NCBI RefSeq assembly: GCF_014451325.2
Contig: NZ_JACSCH020000013.1
Location: forward strand, 186,001-250,000
Source of the DNA: Streptomyces sp. CB02980
GTDB taxonomy: Bacteria; Actinomycetota; Actinomycetes; Streptomycetales; Streptomycetaceae
Length of the DNA stretch: 64,000 nucleotides
Direction of reading: 5' to 3'
How positions within the stretch are numbered: the first letter of the stretch is position 1; the number at the start of each line of letters is the position of its first letter. Below, piece after piece: positions 23,951 through 32,728 of the stretch. Made by a program: the position numbers and the translations under genes. Below the pieces are notes generated by a model. It worked only from the letters and a program-made list of their open reading frames with translations, was not told where the DNA came from and did no database searches.

Positions 23951-24367
23951 CTACTCGGCCGGGTCCGTCGGCTGGAGGAGGTCCCAGCGGTTGCCGTACA
24001 GGTCCTCGAAGACGGCGACCGAGCCGTAGGGCTCGTGCCGCGGCTCCTCCAGGAACTTGACGCCCGCCTCCGTCATCCGCGCGTGGTCGCGGGCGAAGTC
24101 CTCGGTGTGGAGGAAGAAGCCGACCCGGCCCCCCGTCTGGTTGCCGACGGAGGCCTGCTCGGAGTCGTTCTTGGCGCGGGCCAGGAGCAGGCCCGCGTTC
24201 CCGAGGCCGCCGACCCCGGCCGCACCGGGCGGGCGGACGACGACCCAGCGGCTTCCGTCGCCCCGGTCGGTGTCCTCGACGAGGTCGAAGCCGAGGGCGT
24301 CGGTGTAGAAGGCGATGGCCTCGTCGTAGTCACGGACGACCAGGGTCACAAGTGCGATGGACGGCAT
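23951..24367 (-). CDS. VOC-superfamily (glyoxalase-like) protein
   Basis: A 138-residue single-protein VOC fold made of two beta-alpha-beta-beta-beta halves: IALVTLVVRDYDEAIAFYTDALGFDLV (in part, VVRDYDEAIAFYTDALGF at about 10-27) and VGFFLHTEDFARDHARM to the end with FEDLYGNRWDLLQ. Family members bind a metal and act on small molecules (glyoxalase, dioxygenase, antibiotic binding). The C-terminal Glu/Asp of EDLYGNRWDL fits a ligand position. Substrate unknown. Starts at the ATG 24367, convergent with the small partner gene at 23923. Confidence 0.85.
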   Translation of the reverse strand: MPSIALVTLVVRDYDEAIAFYTDALGFDLVEDTDRGDGSRWVVVRPPGAAGVGGLGNAGLLLARAKNDSEQASVGNQTGGRVGFFLHTEDFARDHARMTEAGVKFLEEPRHEPYGSVAVFEDLYGNRWDLLQPTDPAE

Positions 24368-24568
24368 TACCCCAACGTAATGCGTGGAAGCGGCAGGAAT
24401 CTACCCGCGTCAACCCGTGTCGACCCGGGTCGGACCCTCGCTGATGGGAGGGTTCGAACGAGGGTCCGGAGAGGGCCGGGCGAGGGTCGGGGCAGGGGCG
24501 GGAGACGCGAGTCCAGGGCTGTGGGCGCACAGCGGGCCGCGTCCGCGGCCGGTGCGAGAATGCCCCGC

Positions 24569-25210
24569 ATGGACGCGCAGCAGTTCGACCGCCTCGCCGC
24601 CCGGGCGCGGGCCCTCGCCGAGCGCCCCGGGGACGGCCGGCCGCCCCGCCGCATCCTCGGGCTCGCCGGCCCGCCCGGCGCCGGGAAGTCCACGCTCGCC
24701 GCCCGGCTCGTCGCCCGCCTCGACGGGCTCGCCGTCCTCGTCCCCATGGACGGCTTCCACCTCGCCCAGGCCGAACTGGAACGCCTCGGCCGGGCCGCCA
24801 GGAAGGGCGCGCCCGACACCTTCGACCCCGCCGGGTACCTCGCGCTCCTCGCCCGGCTGCGCGCCCCCGCCCCCGGCACCACGGTCTACGCCCCCGCGTT
24901 CGACCGCGCCCTGGAGGAGCCGATCGCCGGGGCGATACCCGTCGGCCCCGAGATCCCGCTGGTCGTCACCGAGGGCAACTACCTGCTGTACGACGAGGGC
25001 GCCTGGGCCGGTGCCCTGCCGCTCCTCGACGAGGCCTGGTACCTCGACCTGGACGCCCGGCGCCGCGTCCCCCGGCTCGTCGAGCGCCACGTCCGCTTCG
25101 GCAAGGACCGCGCCCGCGCCGAACGCCAGGTCCAGGACTCGGACGAGGCGAACGCCCGCCTGGTCGCCCGCGGCCGCGACCGCGCCCACCTCGTGGTGCC
25201 GATGACCTGA
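24569..25210 (+). CDS. Nucleoside/pantothenate-kinase-like P-loop kinase
   Basis: A 213-residue kinase of the uridine kinase/PanK-like group. Walker A is GLAGPPGAGKSTLA (about residues 29-42). LVPMDGFHLAQAEL (about 58-71) is the DGFH substrate segment, and VVTEGNYLLYDEGAW (about 133-147) the Walker B/GNYLL region, followed by ERHVRFGKDRARAER. This pattern (GNYLL, DGFH) is that of the YggC/FrcK-type sugar or nucleoside kinases. Substrate cannot be told. An ATG at 24569 is chosen, with 24560 (MPRMDAQ) as an alternative. It converges on the glutamine amidotransferase-like gene at 25237. Confidence 0.83.
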   Translation: MDAQQFDRLAARARALAERPGDGRPPRRILGLAGPPGAGKSTLAARLVARLDGLAVLVPMDGFHLAQAELERLGRAARKGAPDTFDPAGYLALLARLRAPAPGTTVYAPAFDRALEEPIAGAIPVGPEIPLVVTEGNYLLYDEGAWAGALPLLDEAWYLDLDARRRVPRLVERHVRFGKDRARAERQVQDSDEANARLVARGRDRAHLVVPMT

Positions 25211-25236
25211 CGCCGGCCCAGGGGCTGCCCTGCCGG

Positions 25237-25968
25237 TCAGCCCGCCGCGTGCCGCGCCGCCGCCACCGCGAGCGCCCGGATCAGCGGGTGCGGGCGGGTG
25301 CCGTCGCCGGCCAGTTCCGGTTGGAAGAGGGTCGCCAGGAAGAAGGGGTGCGAGGGGAGTTCGGCGATGCGGATGCCGCCCTCCTCGTCCGCGCCCGTGA
25401 ACCGCATGCCGTGCGCCCGCAGGGTGTCCAGGTGGCGGCTGTCGGGGCCGTAGTTGCAGTGGTAGCGCTCGGTGGTCCGCTCCGCGCCGAGGGCCTGCTC
25501 GGCGAGCGAGCCCGGAGTGACCCGTACGACTCCCTCGTGGCCCACCAGCGAGCAGGCGAGGGGCGCGATCAGCAGGTCGCCGGCGTCGGCCGACGGGTCG
25601 TTCTCCGCGTGCGCCGCACCGGTCAGACCGCAGACGTCCCGCGCGTACTCCAGGAGCGCGTGCTGGAAGCCGCCGCAGGTGCCGAGGAACGGGATGCCGT
25701 CCTCGCGGGCCGTGCGGATCGCGGCCAGCGCCCCCGCCTCGCTCGCGTACGGGCTCCCCGGGAGCACCCACACCGCGTCGAAGCCCTTCACCGCGCCGGG
25801 TGTCTCCGCGTCCCCGGTCGGGATCCAGTAGGCGTCGAGGGCGAGGCCGTCACGTTCCGCGAGGGCGTCGAGGAGGACGGGGATCCGGACGTGGGAGCGG
25901 ACGTGCGGGGAGCGGTCGCCGACCAGGGCGATCCGAGGGGTGTGAGGGAGGGGGTGCGTGCTGTTCAT
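25237..25968 (-). CDS. CTP-synthase C-terminal-like class I glutamine amidotransferase
   Basis: A 243-residue protein resembling only the glutaminase half of CTP synthase (PyrG), without the synthetase half. The nucleophile elbow is FLGTCGGFQHALLEYAR (Cys about residue 99), and the His/Glu-type C-terminal segment is PFFLATLFQPELAGDGTRPH. Annotated relatives are called CTP synthase C-terminal region-related (seleno)protein; here the position is Cys. The domain alone should hydrolyse glutamine or a similar amide, but its acceptor is unknown. The ATG at 25968 has AAGGA about 9 bases upstream; an ATG at 25977 is possible. Divergent from the TPR gene at 26065. Confidence 0.8.
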   Translation of the reverse strand: MNSTHPLPHTPRIALVGDRSPHVRSHVRIPVLLDALAERDGLALDAYWIPTGDAETPGAVKGFDAVWVLPGSPYASEAGALAAIRTAREDGIPFLGTCGGFQHALLEYARDVCGLTGAAHAENDPSADAGDLLIAPLACSLVGHEGVVRVTPGSLAEQALGAERTTERYHCNYGPDSRHLDTLRAHGMRFTGADEEGGIRIAELPSHPFFLATLFQPELAGDGTRPHPLIRALAVAAARHAAG

Positions 25969-26052
25969 GGGGACCATCCTTGACGCCGCCGCCCGTTCAC
26001 GTCCAACGATGATCACTGCACTGTCCATCAAGAACGCTTATACCGGCCTGGA

Positions 26053-26058
26053 TAGGGT
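26053..26058 (+). promoter_or_regulatory. Candidate -10 box for a leaderless transcript
   Basis: TAGGGT lies six bases before the ATG at 26065, where a -10 hexamer would put the transcription start at or next to the start codon. No Shine-Dalgarno is visible, consistent with a leaderless mRNA. Confidence 0.35.
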
Positions 26059-26064
26059 GGCCGT

Positions 26065-26598
26065 ATGACCACCGATCAGGAACTGCCCGACTGGGAGCGC
26101 CGCGTCGCCGCCCTCTGGGAGCGGCTCGACACGTACGAGCCCGCCGACTTCCGCGCCCGTGTCGCCGCCCTCGCCGCCGAGCGCCCCGAGGACGACGCGG
26201 CCGCCCTCTTCGAACAGGGCGCCGCCCACGACTCCACCGGAGAGCCGGAGCAGGCCGTGCGCCTCTACCGGCGGGCCCTCGACCAGGGCCTCACCGGACT
26301 GCGCCGCCGACGGGCCGTCATCCAGCTCGCCAGCAGCCTGCGCAACCTCGGCCGCCCCGACCGCAGCGTCGAACTCCTCACCGCCGAGCGCGCGATCCCC
26401 GCCGCCGAGCTCGACGCCGACGAGGCCGCGCTCTCCGGCGCCGTCGACGCCTTCCTCGCCCTCGCCCTCGCCGACACCGGCCGCGACCGCGAGGCCGCCG
26501 CCCTCGCCCTCGGCGCCCTCGCGCCCCTGCTGCCCCGCTACAACCGTTCCCTCGCCCACTACGCGCAGGCCCTCCTCACCGCCCCCGACGGGTCCTGA
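26065..26598 (+). CDS. Tetratricopeptide-repeat protein
   Basis: A 177-residue all-helical protein. Repeats fitting TPR spacing are visible: AALFEQGAAHDSTGEPEQAVRLYRRALDQG (about residues 46-75), RAVIQLASSLRNLGRPDRSVELL (about 84-106) and DAFLALALADTGRDREAAALAL (about 128-149). This small type of TPR protein is common in Streptomyces and likely mediates protein contacts; partners are unknown. No ribosome site precedes the ATG; a -10-like TAGGGT is six bases upstream. It is followed by a LysR gene after 19 bases on the same strand and may share its transcript. Confidence 0.8.
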   Translation: MTTDQELPDWERRVAALWERLDTYEPADFRARVAALAAERPEDDAAALFEQGAAHDSTGEPEQAVRLYRRALDQGLTGLRRRRAVIQLASSLRNLGRPDRSVELLTAERAIPAAELDADEAALSGAVDAFLALALADTGRDREAAALALGALAPLLPRYNRSLAHYAQALLTAPDGS

Positions 26599-26617
26599 CG
26601 GGCCCGGCGCGCACTCC

Positions 26618-27499
26618 ATGGACCCGCACCTCCTGCGTACGTACGTCACCGTCGCCCGGCTCGCCTCCTTCTCCGAGGCCGCCCGCGAGCTGGGCTACAC
26701 CCAGTCCGCCGTCTCCCAGCACATCGCCGCCCTGGAGGCCGACCTCGCGCTGCCGCTGCTCACCCGCCGGCCGGTCGCCCCGACCCCGGCCGGGGAGCGG
26801 CTCCTGGAACACGCCGGGGCGCTGCTGCTCCGGCTCGACGCGGCCCGCGCCGACCTCGACCGGTTCGCGGCCGCGCCCCGCGCCACCCTGAGCGTCGCCG
26901 CCTCCCCGCTCGCCCTGCACGCCCGTACCCTCGCCGCGCTGCCCGCCACCGGCGTCACCCTGCGGGCCCTGCCCCGGGAGGCGGTGCCCGCCGCCGTCGC
27001 CACCGGCGAGGCCGACGCCGGGCTCGTCGACGGCATCGCCGCCCCCAGCGACCCGCTGCGCCTGCCCGACGTCGCCCCGCTCGCCGCGACCGGCGTCGCC
27101 GAGGAGCCGCTCGCCGTCGTCCTGCCCGCGACCCATCCGCTCGCCGGGCGCTCCGGGCTCCGCCTCGACGACCTCGTCGACGCCCGCTGGCTCGACGCGC
27201 CCGCCGCCGGCCTCCCCCTCGACCGGCTGCGGGGCGCCCACGGCGGACCGGCCGGGCGGGGCTTCCGTACCGCCCTGCGCTACGAGGGCACCGACACCCG
27301 CACCCTCGCCGCGCTGGCCGCCGCCGGTCACGGCCTCGCCCTGCTGCCCGCGCCGGTCGCGGCGGACGTCTCCGGCGCCATCGCCGTCCCCCTGATCGCG
27401 CCCCGGCTCGTCCACCGCATCGAACTCCTCCTGCCGGCCGCCTCGCGGGCCGAACCCACCGGCCCGGTGGCCGAGTTCACCCGACGGCTCAAGAGCTGA
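26618..27499 (+). CDS. LysR-family transcriptional regulator
   Basis: A 293-residue LysR protein. The winged helix-turn-helix is RTYVTVARLASFSEAARELG then YTQSAVSQHIAALEADL (about residues 7-43). The effector domain follows to the C-terminus, with EADAGLVDGI and HPLAGRSGLRLDDLVDARWLD, and ends with GLALLPAPVAADV and a short tail. LysR proteins usually control an adjacent divergent or downstream gene; the nearest candidates are the TPR gene upstream and the hypothetical protein at 27549. The inducer is unknown. Confidence 0.9.
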   Translation: MDPHLLRTYVTVARLASFSEAARELGYTQSAVSQHIAALEADLALPLLTRRPVAPTPAGERLLEHAGALLLRLDAARADLDRFAAAPRATLSVAASPLALHARTLAALPATGVTLRALPREAVPAAVATGEADAGLVDGIAAPSDPLRLPDVAPLAATGVAEEPLAVVLPATHPLAGRSGLRLDDLVDARWLDAPAAGLPLDRLRGAHGGPAGRGFRTALRYEGTDTRTLAALAAAGHGLALLPAPVAADVSGAIAVPLIAPRLVHRIELLLPAASRAEPTGPVAEFTRRLKS

Positions 27500-27548
27500 C
27501 ACCGGCAGTCGCTACCCTGTGCGCAACGGCGACGGAAGGCGGGCGGGC

Positions 27549-28508
27549 GTGGGGTGGCTGCGACGAGGACCCAGGCGGGACGGCGACGACGCACCGAGGG
27601 ACCCCGAGTTCGCGTACTTCTCGCAGCGTGAGGCCGCGCTCTTCCGCGGCCGCGTCCGGGAGACCTTCGCCGAACTCGGCCTGGAGGTCAGTGTCTACGC
27701 CGACCACGTCGTCGACGACAAGGGCCGCCGCTTCGGCCTCGGCAACCTCGCCGCCGTCTGTCACCAGGACCGGCGCGGCCCCCGCGTCTGGCCCGGCATG
27801 ATCAACCGGCACATCGGCCTGGTCGTCCGCGCCATGGACGGCCCGTCCGCGCTCGACACCCTGCCGCCCGAGCAGATCCGCTCCCAGCTCTACCCCCGGG
27901 TCGTCAGCGGTGACGGCATCGACGCGGCCGCCTTCGGGTACGCGCGGACCGTCGCCCCCGGCCTGTACGAGATCCTCGCCCTCGACCTGCCCGAGAGCGT
28001 CATGATGCTCACCGACGAGGCGCTCGAACGGCTCGGCGACCACGCCCAGCTGCGCGACCGGGCCCTGCGCAATCTGCGCGGGCTGCCCGTCGAGGAGCAC
28101 GAGACCGTCCGCGACGCCGACGGCATGTGCTTCGAGATCATCCTCGGCGACTCCTTCTACACCGCGAGCCGCGTCCTCGACCTGGAGGGCGTGGCCCGGC
28201 GGGTCACCGGGCTGCCGCTGGGCGAGCACGGCGCCCTGGTCGCGATGCCGTTCCGGCACCAGCTCGCCTTCCACCCCATCCGCGACACCTCGATCATCCC
28301 GGCCCTCGGCGCGATGGCCTCCTTCGCCGCCTCCGGGTACGAGGACACGCCGGGCGCCATCAGCCCGTACGTCTTCTGGTGGCGGGGCGGCACGCTCACC
28401 CAGCTCAGCGAGCACGACGAGGAGCGCGGGGACCTGCGGATCGTCGTCGGCGACGACTTCCAGGAGCTCCTGGAACGGCTCATCGCCCAGGGCCCGGACC
28501 TCCGCTGA
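27549..28508 (+). CDS. Conserved hypothetical protein, DUF1444-like
   Basis: A 319-residue soluble protein. The stretch MINRHIGLVVRAMDG, then PPEQIRSQLYPRVVS (about residues 80-120), and ESVMMLTDEALERLGDHAQL look like DUF1444-type proteins seen across bacteria, whose function is unknown. The C-terminal part (about 210-319) has FRHQLAFHPIRDTSIIPALG and GDDFQELLERLIAQG. No signal peptide or membrane helix. The GTG at 27549 is chosen, with GGAAGG about 10-15 bases upstream. It is 49 bases after the LysR gene, same strand. Confidence 0.55.
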   Translation: MGWLRRGPRRDGDDAPRDPEFAYFSQREAALFRGRVRETFAELGLEVSVYADHVVDDKGRRFGLGNLAAVCHQDRRGPRVWPGMINRHIGLVVRAMDGPSALDTLPPEQIRSQLYPRVVSGDGIDAAAFGYARTVAPGLYEILALDLPESVMMLTDEALERLGDHAQLRDRALRNLRGLPVEEHETVRDADGMCFEIILGDSFYTASRVLDLEGVARRVTGLPLGEHGALVAMPFRHQLAFHPIRDTSIIPALGAMASFAASGYEDTPGAISPYVFWWRGGTLTQLSEHDEERGDLRIVVGDDFQELLERLIAQGPDLR

Positions 28509-28582
28509 GCGGTCGCGGCCCCGGTCGTCGCCCGGCAGGATGCTGTACGTCCAGGATGCAGCGGAGCCGAGAAGGAGACCCC

Positions 28583-29746
28583 ATGTCGAGCACCCCCGCC
28601 CCCGAAGCGGCCGAGGAGCGCGGCGAGACCCCCGTCCCGTTCACCGCGGACGACTACCGGGCCCGGATGGCCCGCGCCGCCGAGTCCGCCGCCGACGCCG
28701 GACTCGCGGGCGTGATCGTCGCACCGGGCCCCGACCTCGTCTACCTCACCGGCTACCGGCCCACCGCGATCACCGAGCGGCTCACCGCCCTCGTCATCGC
28801 CCCCGGACAGGAACCGGTCCTGGTCGTCCCGACCCTGGAGGCCCCCGACGCCGAGAAGGCCGCCGGGGCCGCCGCGCTCACCCTGCGGGACTGGACCGAC
28901 GGCGAGGACCCGTACGCCGTCACCGCGCCGCTCCTCGACGACGACGGCAGGTTCGGCGTCAGCGACAACACCTGGGCCATGCACCTCCTCGGCCTCCAGC
29001 AGGCCCTTCCGGGGACCTCGTACGTCTCCCTCACCGAGGCCCTGCCGATGCTCCGCGGCGTCAAGGACGCCCACGAGCTGGCCCGGATCGCGGCCGCCGG
29101 GGCCGCCGCCGACCGGGCGTACGGCGAGATCCTGAAGGTCCGGTTCGCCGGCCGCAGGGAGACCGACGTCGCCGCCGACCTCGCCGCGCTGCTGCTGCGC
29201 TTCGGGCACTCGCAGGTCGACTTCACCGTGGTCGGCTCGGGCCCCAACGGCGCCAACCCGCACCACGAGGCCGGCGACCGGGTCATCGAGCGCGGCGACA
29301 TGGTGGTCCTCGACTTCGGCGGCCTCAAGCACGGGTACGGCTCCGACACCACCCGTACCGTCCACGTCGGGGAACCCACCGACGAGGAGCGGCGCGTCCA
29401 CGACCTCGTCCGGGAGGCCCAGCAGGCCGGCTTCGAGGCGGTACGGCCCGGGGTCGCCTGCCAGGAGGTCGACCGGGCGGCCCGCAAGGTCATCACGGAC
29501 GCCGGGTACGGCGAGTACTTCATCCACCGCACCGGCCACGGCATCGGCGTCACCACCCACGAACCGCCGTACATGATCGAGGGCGAGGAGCTCCCGATCG
29601 TGCCGGGCATGTGCTTCTCCATCGAGCCCGGCGTCTATCTGCCGGGCCGCTTCGGCGTCCGGATCGAGGACATCGTGACGGCGACGGAGGACGGCGCGGG
29701 GCGCCGCTTCAACAACACCCCGCACGAGATGGCCGTCGTGGACTGA
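28583..29746 (+). CDS. M24-family Xaa-Pro peptidase
   Basis: A 387-residue peptidase of the M24 pita-bread fold. The N-terminal creatinase-like domain (about 20-150) includes VIVAPGPDLVYLTGYRP. The C-terminal catalytic domain has the five metal ligands in the expected order: VVLDFGG (Asp), GYGSDTTRTVHVG (Asp), HRTGHGIGVTTHEPP (His), MCFSIEPGVYL (Glu) and VRIEDIV (Glu). These enzymes cleave the bond before proline in small peptides, with a two-metal centre, in the cytoplasm. AAGGAG sits 5-10 bases before the ATG. It ends 4 bases from treZ, convergent. Confidence 0.92.
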   Translation: MSSTPAPEAAEERGETPVPFTADDYRARMARAAESAADAGLAGVIVAPGPDLVYLTGYRPTAITERLTALVIAPGQEPVLVVPTLEAPDAEKAAGAAALTLRDWTDGEDPYAVTAPLLDDDGRFGVSDNTWAMHLLGLQQALPGTSYVSLTEALPMLRGVKDAHELARIAAAGAAADRAYGEILKVRFAGRRETDVAADLAALLLRFGHSQVDFTVVGSGPNGANPHHEAGDRVIERGDMVVLDFGGLKHGYGSDTTRTVHVGEPTDEERRVHDLVREAQQAGFEAVRPGVACQEVDRAARKVITDAGYGEYFIHRTGHGIGVTTHEPPYMIEGEELPIVPGMCFSIEPGVYLPGRFGVRIEDIVTATEDGAGRRFNNTPHEMAVVD

Positions 29747-29749
29747 TCG

Positions 29750-31501
29750 TCAGCCGTCCGTCAGGACGACCGCCGATCCGCCGGGGAGCCGCAGGACCCC
29801 GTCCCCCGCCGGGGTCTCGACCGGCTCCCACGCCGCCAGGACCTGGTCGCGGCCGTTGGAGCCGAGCGGGATCACCGCCGGTTCCTTGCCCAGGTTGACC
29901 GCCACCCGCAGGATCCCGCGCCGGAAGACCAGCCAGCGGGCCTCCTCGTCGAAGGCCACCTTGACGCCCGCCAGGTCCGGGTCCGTCAGGTCGGGCAGGG
30001 TGCGGCGCAGCGCGATGAGCTGGCGGTACCAGGCGAGCAGCCGCTTGTGCGGGTCCCGCTCGCGCTCCGCCCGGTCCAGGACCGAACGGTCACGGGTGGC
30101 GGCCTCCTGCGGGTCGGGAACCTCGTTCTCGTCCCAGCCGTGCTCCGCGAACTCCCGCCGCCTGCCCCGCCGTACGGCCTCCGCGAGCTCCGGGTCGGTG
30201 TGGTCGGTGAAGTACTGCCAGGGCGTGGTCGCCCCCCACTCCTCGCCCATGAAGAGCATCGGCACCGAGGGGCCGGTGAGGACGAGGGTCGCCGCGCAGG
30301 CGAGCAGACCGGGGGAGAGGGAGGCCGAAAGGCGGTCGCCCAGGGCCCGGTTGCCGATCTGGTCGTGGGTCTGCGCGTACCCGAGGAAGCGGTGGGCGGG
30401 GGTGCGCTCCCGGTCCACCGGACGCCCGTGACGGCGGCCCCGGAACGCCGAGTGCGTGCCGTCGTGGAAGAAGACATGGGTGAGCGTCTTCGCGAGCGCG
30501 GCCATCGGGGCGCGCGCGAAGTCCGCGTAGTAGCCCTGGGATTCGCCGGTCAGAGCGGTGTGCAGGGAGTGGTGGAAGTCGTCGTTCCACTGGGCGTGGA
30601 TCCCGATGCCGCCGAGCGCGCGCGGGGTGGTCGTGCGCGGGTCGGCGAGATCGGACTCGGCGATCAGGAAGTGCGGGCGGCCCTGCTCCTTCGCCAGCTC
30701 GTCGACGGCCGCCGACAGCTCCTCCAGGAAGGTCAGGGCCCGGGTGTCGGCGAGCGCGTGCACGGCGTCGAGCCGCAGCCCGTCGATCCGGTAGTCCCGC
30801 AGCCAGGCGAGCGCGCTGCCCCGGAAGTACGCCCGGACCTCGTCCGAGCCGGGTGCGTCCAGGTTCACCGCGGCGCCCCAGGGCGTGTGGTGGGTCTCCG
30901 TGAAGTACGGTCCGAAGAACGGGAGATGGTTGCCGTCGGGTCCCAGGTGGTTGTGCACCACGTCCAGGACCACGCCCATGCCGAGCCCGTGCGCCGCGTC
31001 CACGAACCGCTTCAGCGCCTCGGGGCCGCCGTACGGCTCGTGCACCGCCCACGGCGCCACCCCGTCGTATCCCCAGCCGCGGACCCCGGGGAACGGACAC
31101 AGCGGCATCAGCTCCACATGGGTGACACCGAGGCCCGCGAGCTCCCCGAGGCGCGCGGCCGCCGCGTCCAGGGTCCCCTCCGGGGTGAAGGTGCCGAGGT
31201 GCAGCTCGTACAGGACGGAGCTGCGGAGCCGCAGCCTCGGGGACTCGTTCCGCCAGACGTACGCGGAGTGGTCGACGACCGCGCTCAGCCCGTCGGGTCC
31301 GTCGGGCTGCCGGCGGGCGCGCGGGTCGGGCAGCAGGTGCCCTCCGTCGAGTGAGAAGCCGTACCGGTCGCCGTCCTCGGCGGGTACGACCCCCGTCCAC
31401 CAGCCGTCCCGCTCGGCGTCCCGCTCCAGGGGATGCGCGGAGCCGTTCAGCTCCAGCGTCACCCGGTCACGGGCGTTCGGCGCCCACACCTCGAAGAGCA
31501 C
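29750..31501 (-). CDS. treZ: Malto-oligosyltrehalose trehalohydrolase
   Basis: A 583-residue GH13 enzyme of full TreZ length. It releases trehalose from the maltooligosyl-trehalose made by TreY (treY is at 35231). The N-terminal carbohydrate-binding domain starts VWAPNARDRVTLELNG. Catalytic strands: VVLDVVHNHLGPDGN, RIDGLRLDAVHALADT (nucleophile Asp), HFLIAESDLADPR (acid Glu), and FAQTHDQIGNRALG-like YAQTHDQIGN. The C-terminal beta domain ends in a Gly-rich tail. The GTG at 31501 has GAGGGGA about 6-12 bases upstream. It is separated from treY by four genes, an unusual spread since treY and treZ are often adjacent. Confidence 0.95.
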   Translation of the reverse strand: MLFEVWAPNARDRVTLELNGSAHPLERDAERDGWWTGVVPAEDGDRYGFSLDGGHLLPDPRARRQPDGPDGLSAVVDHSAYVWRNESPRLRLRSSVLYELHLGTFTPEGTLDAAAARLGELAGLGVTHVELMPLCPFPGVRGWGYDGVAPWAVHEPYGGPEALKRFVDAAHGLGMGVVLDVVHNHLGPDGNHLPFFGPYFTETHHTPWGAAVNLDAPGSDEVRAYFRGSALAWLRDYRIDGLRLDAVHALADTRALTFLEELSAAVDELAKEQGRPHFLIAESDLADPRTTTPRALGGIGIHAQWNDDFHHSLHTALTGESQGYYADFARAPMAALAKTLTHVFFHDGTHSAFRGRRHGRPVDRERTPAHRFLGYAQTHDQIGNRALGDRLSASLSPGLLACAATLVLTGPSVPMLFMGEEWGATTPWQYFTDHTDPELAEAVRRGRRREFAEHGWDENEVPDPQEAATRDRSVLDRAERERDPHKRLLAWYRQLIALRRTLPDLTDPDLAGVKVAFDEEARWLVFRRGILRVAVNLGKEPAVIPLGSNGRDQVLAAWEPVETPAGDGVLRLPGGSAVVLTDG

Positions 31502-31562
31502 GGAAATCCCCTCGTCGACGGACCAGCCACTCCACGACTGACTACCGCGACCATCCTGGCAG

Positions 31563-32594
31563 TCAGGACCCCGTCACGCCCGGTGTGTCCCACACGTAGT
31601 TGATCGCCCGCTCGAAGGTGACGTAGCCCGCACGGGCGAACGACGCCGCCATCGGCACGTTGCCCAGGTCCGTCGCCGCCCGGATCCGCGGGACGTCGGC
31701 GGCGGCCAGGACGCGCGTGCCCTCCGTCAGGATGTCGTCGATGTAGCCGTGGCCGCGGTGGGCGGGCAGGACGCCGATGTACGCGATCGTGTGGTGGTAG
31801 TTGTTCCGCGCGGGGACGACGAAGCCGACCGGCTCGCCGGTCTCCGGCAGTTGGGCCACCTGCCACCACTCCTGCGGCGAGGAGTAGTGCGCGAACTCCT
31901 CGTCGTAGTGCAGCTCCGCGGCCTCGCGGGCCGACAGACCGGAGGCGAGATCCGCCTGGCCGTGCGCGTCGAGCGTGCCCTCCATGACCGGCGTCATCAG
32001 CGCGACCAGGTCCTCGCGGTCCCGCACCGGGCGGAACTCCAGACGGCCCTTCGGCTCCGGTACGGGGGTGCCGGGCCGCCACTCCAGGCGCAGCCGCTCG
32101 ACGAGCGGGCGGGCGCCCGTGGCCAGCAGGGCACCGAAGACGGACTCCAGGAGCGACCGGGTCTCCGGCACCTCACGCCAGTCCGCCGGCATGAAGCGGC
32201 CGAACTCCGGGCGCTGCGTGCCCGCCGGGATCACGGCGGCCGTGGCGGTCTCCAGGAGCCGCAGACCGATCTCTGCGCGCTCCTCCTCCGGCAGTTCCGT
32301 GGCGAGGTCGAAGAAGTCGAGCGCCTGCGGGGCGCCGCCGGCCGCACCCGCCCACCAGGAGAGCCGGCCGAGGAGCCGGTCGCCGTCGAGGGCGACCCAC
32401 ATCCACTCGGGGAGGCGGCGGCCGGTGGCGAGGTCGTCGGCGAGCTCGTGGTCGAGCGAGTAGGTGAGGCGGAGGAACAGGTCGAGTTCCTCGGGTCCGG
32501 CGAGCGGACGTATGACGAGGTCGCGCGCGCCGGTGGTGCCGGGCGTGCCGGTGGTGCCGGGCGTGCTGGTGGTGCTCGAAGAAGACGTGGTCAC
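31563..32594 (-). CDS. GNAT-family acetyltransferase, two GNAT-like halves
   Basis: A 343-residue protein. After a Thr/Gly-rich start (about 1-20) the first half (about 20-165) contains PEWMWVALDGDRLLGRLSWW, a GNAT-like N-terminal piece. The second half (about 180-343) has LEFRPVRDREDLVALM and GVLPAHRGHGYIDDILTEG, the acetyl-CoA-binding Q/RxxGxG/A-type motif (AHRGHGY), then NVPMAASFARAGYVTFER. Such double-GNAT proteins occur in Streptomyces; the substrate is unknown. The GTG at 32594 is preferred, with AGGGGGA upstream. It lies 61 bases upstream of treZ on the same strand and may be co-transcribed with it. Confidence 0.82.
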   Translation of the reverse strand: MTTSSSSTTSTPGTTGTPGTTGARDLVIRPLAGPEELDLFLRLTYSLDHELADDLATGRRLPEWMWVALDGDRLLGRLSWWAGAAGGAPQALDFFDLATELPEEERAEIGLRLLETATAAVIPAGTQRPEFGRFMPADWREVPETRSLLESVFGALLATGARPLVERLRLEWRPGTPVPEPKGRLEFRPVRDREDLVALMTPVMEGTLDAHGQADLASGLSAREAAELHYDEEFAHYSSPQEWWQVAQLPETGEPVGFVVPARNNYHHTIAYIGVLPAHRGHGYIDDILTEGTRVLAAADVPRIRAATDLGNVPMAASFARAGYVTFERAINYVWDTPGVTGS

Positions 32595-32728
32595 GTCGTG
32601 TTTCCCCCTGGGGATCCGTGCTGTGGAGACGCCAGACCGTAACAGCGACCATCGCCGAGGGGGTACGGGGTTTCCCGGCCGGAGGCCCTTCTGGACACTG
32701 CGGGCCCGACGGACCGACAATCACAGAT

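Noticed and set aside
28127..28582. Alternative, longer N-terminus of the Xaa-Pro peptidase
   Set aside because: The upstream part is Arg/Pro-rich and overlaps the hypothetical gene. The ATG at 28583 has a good AAGGAG site.
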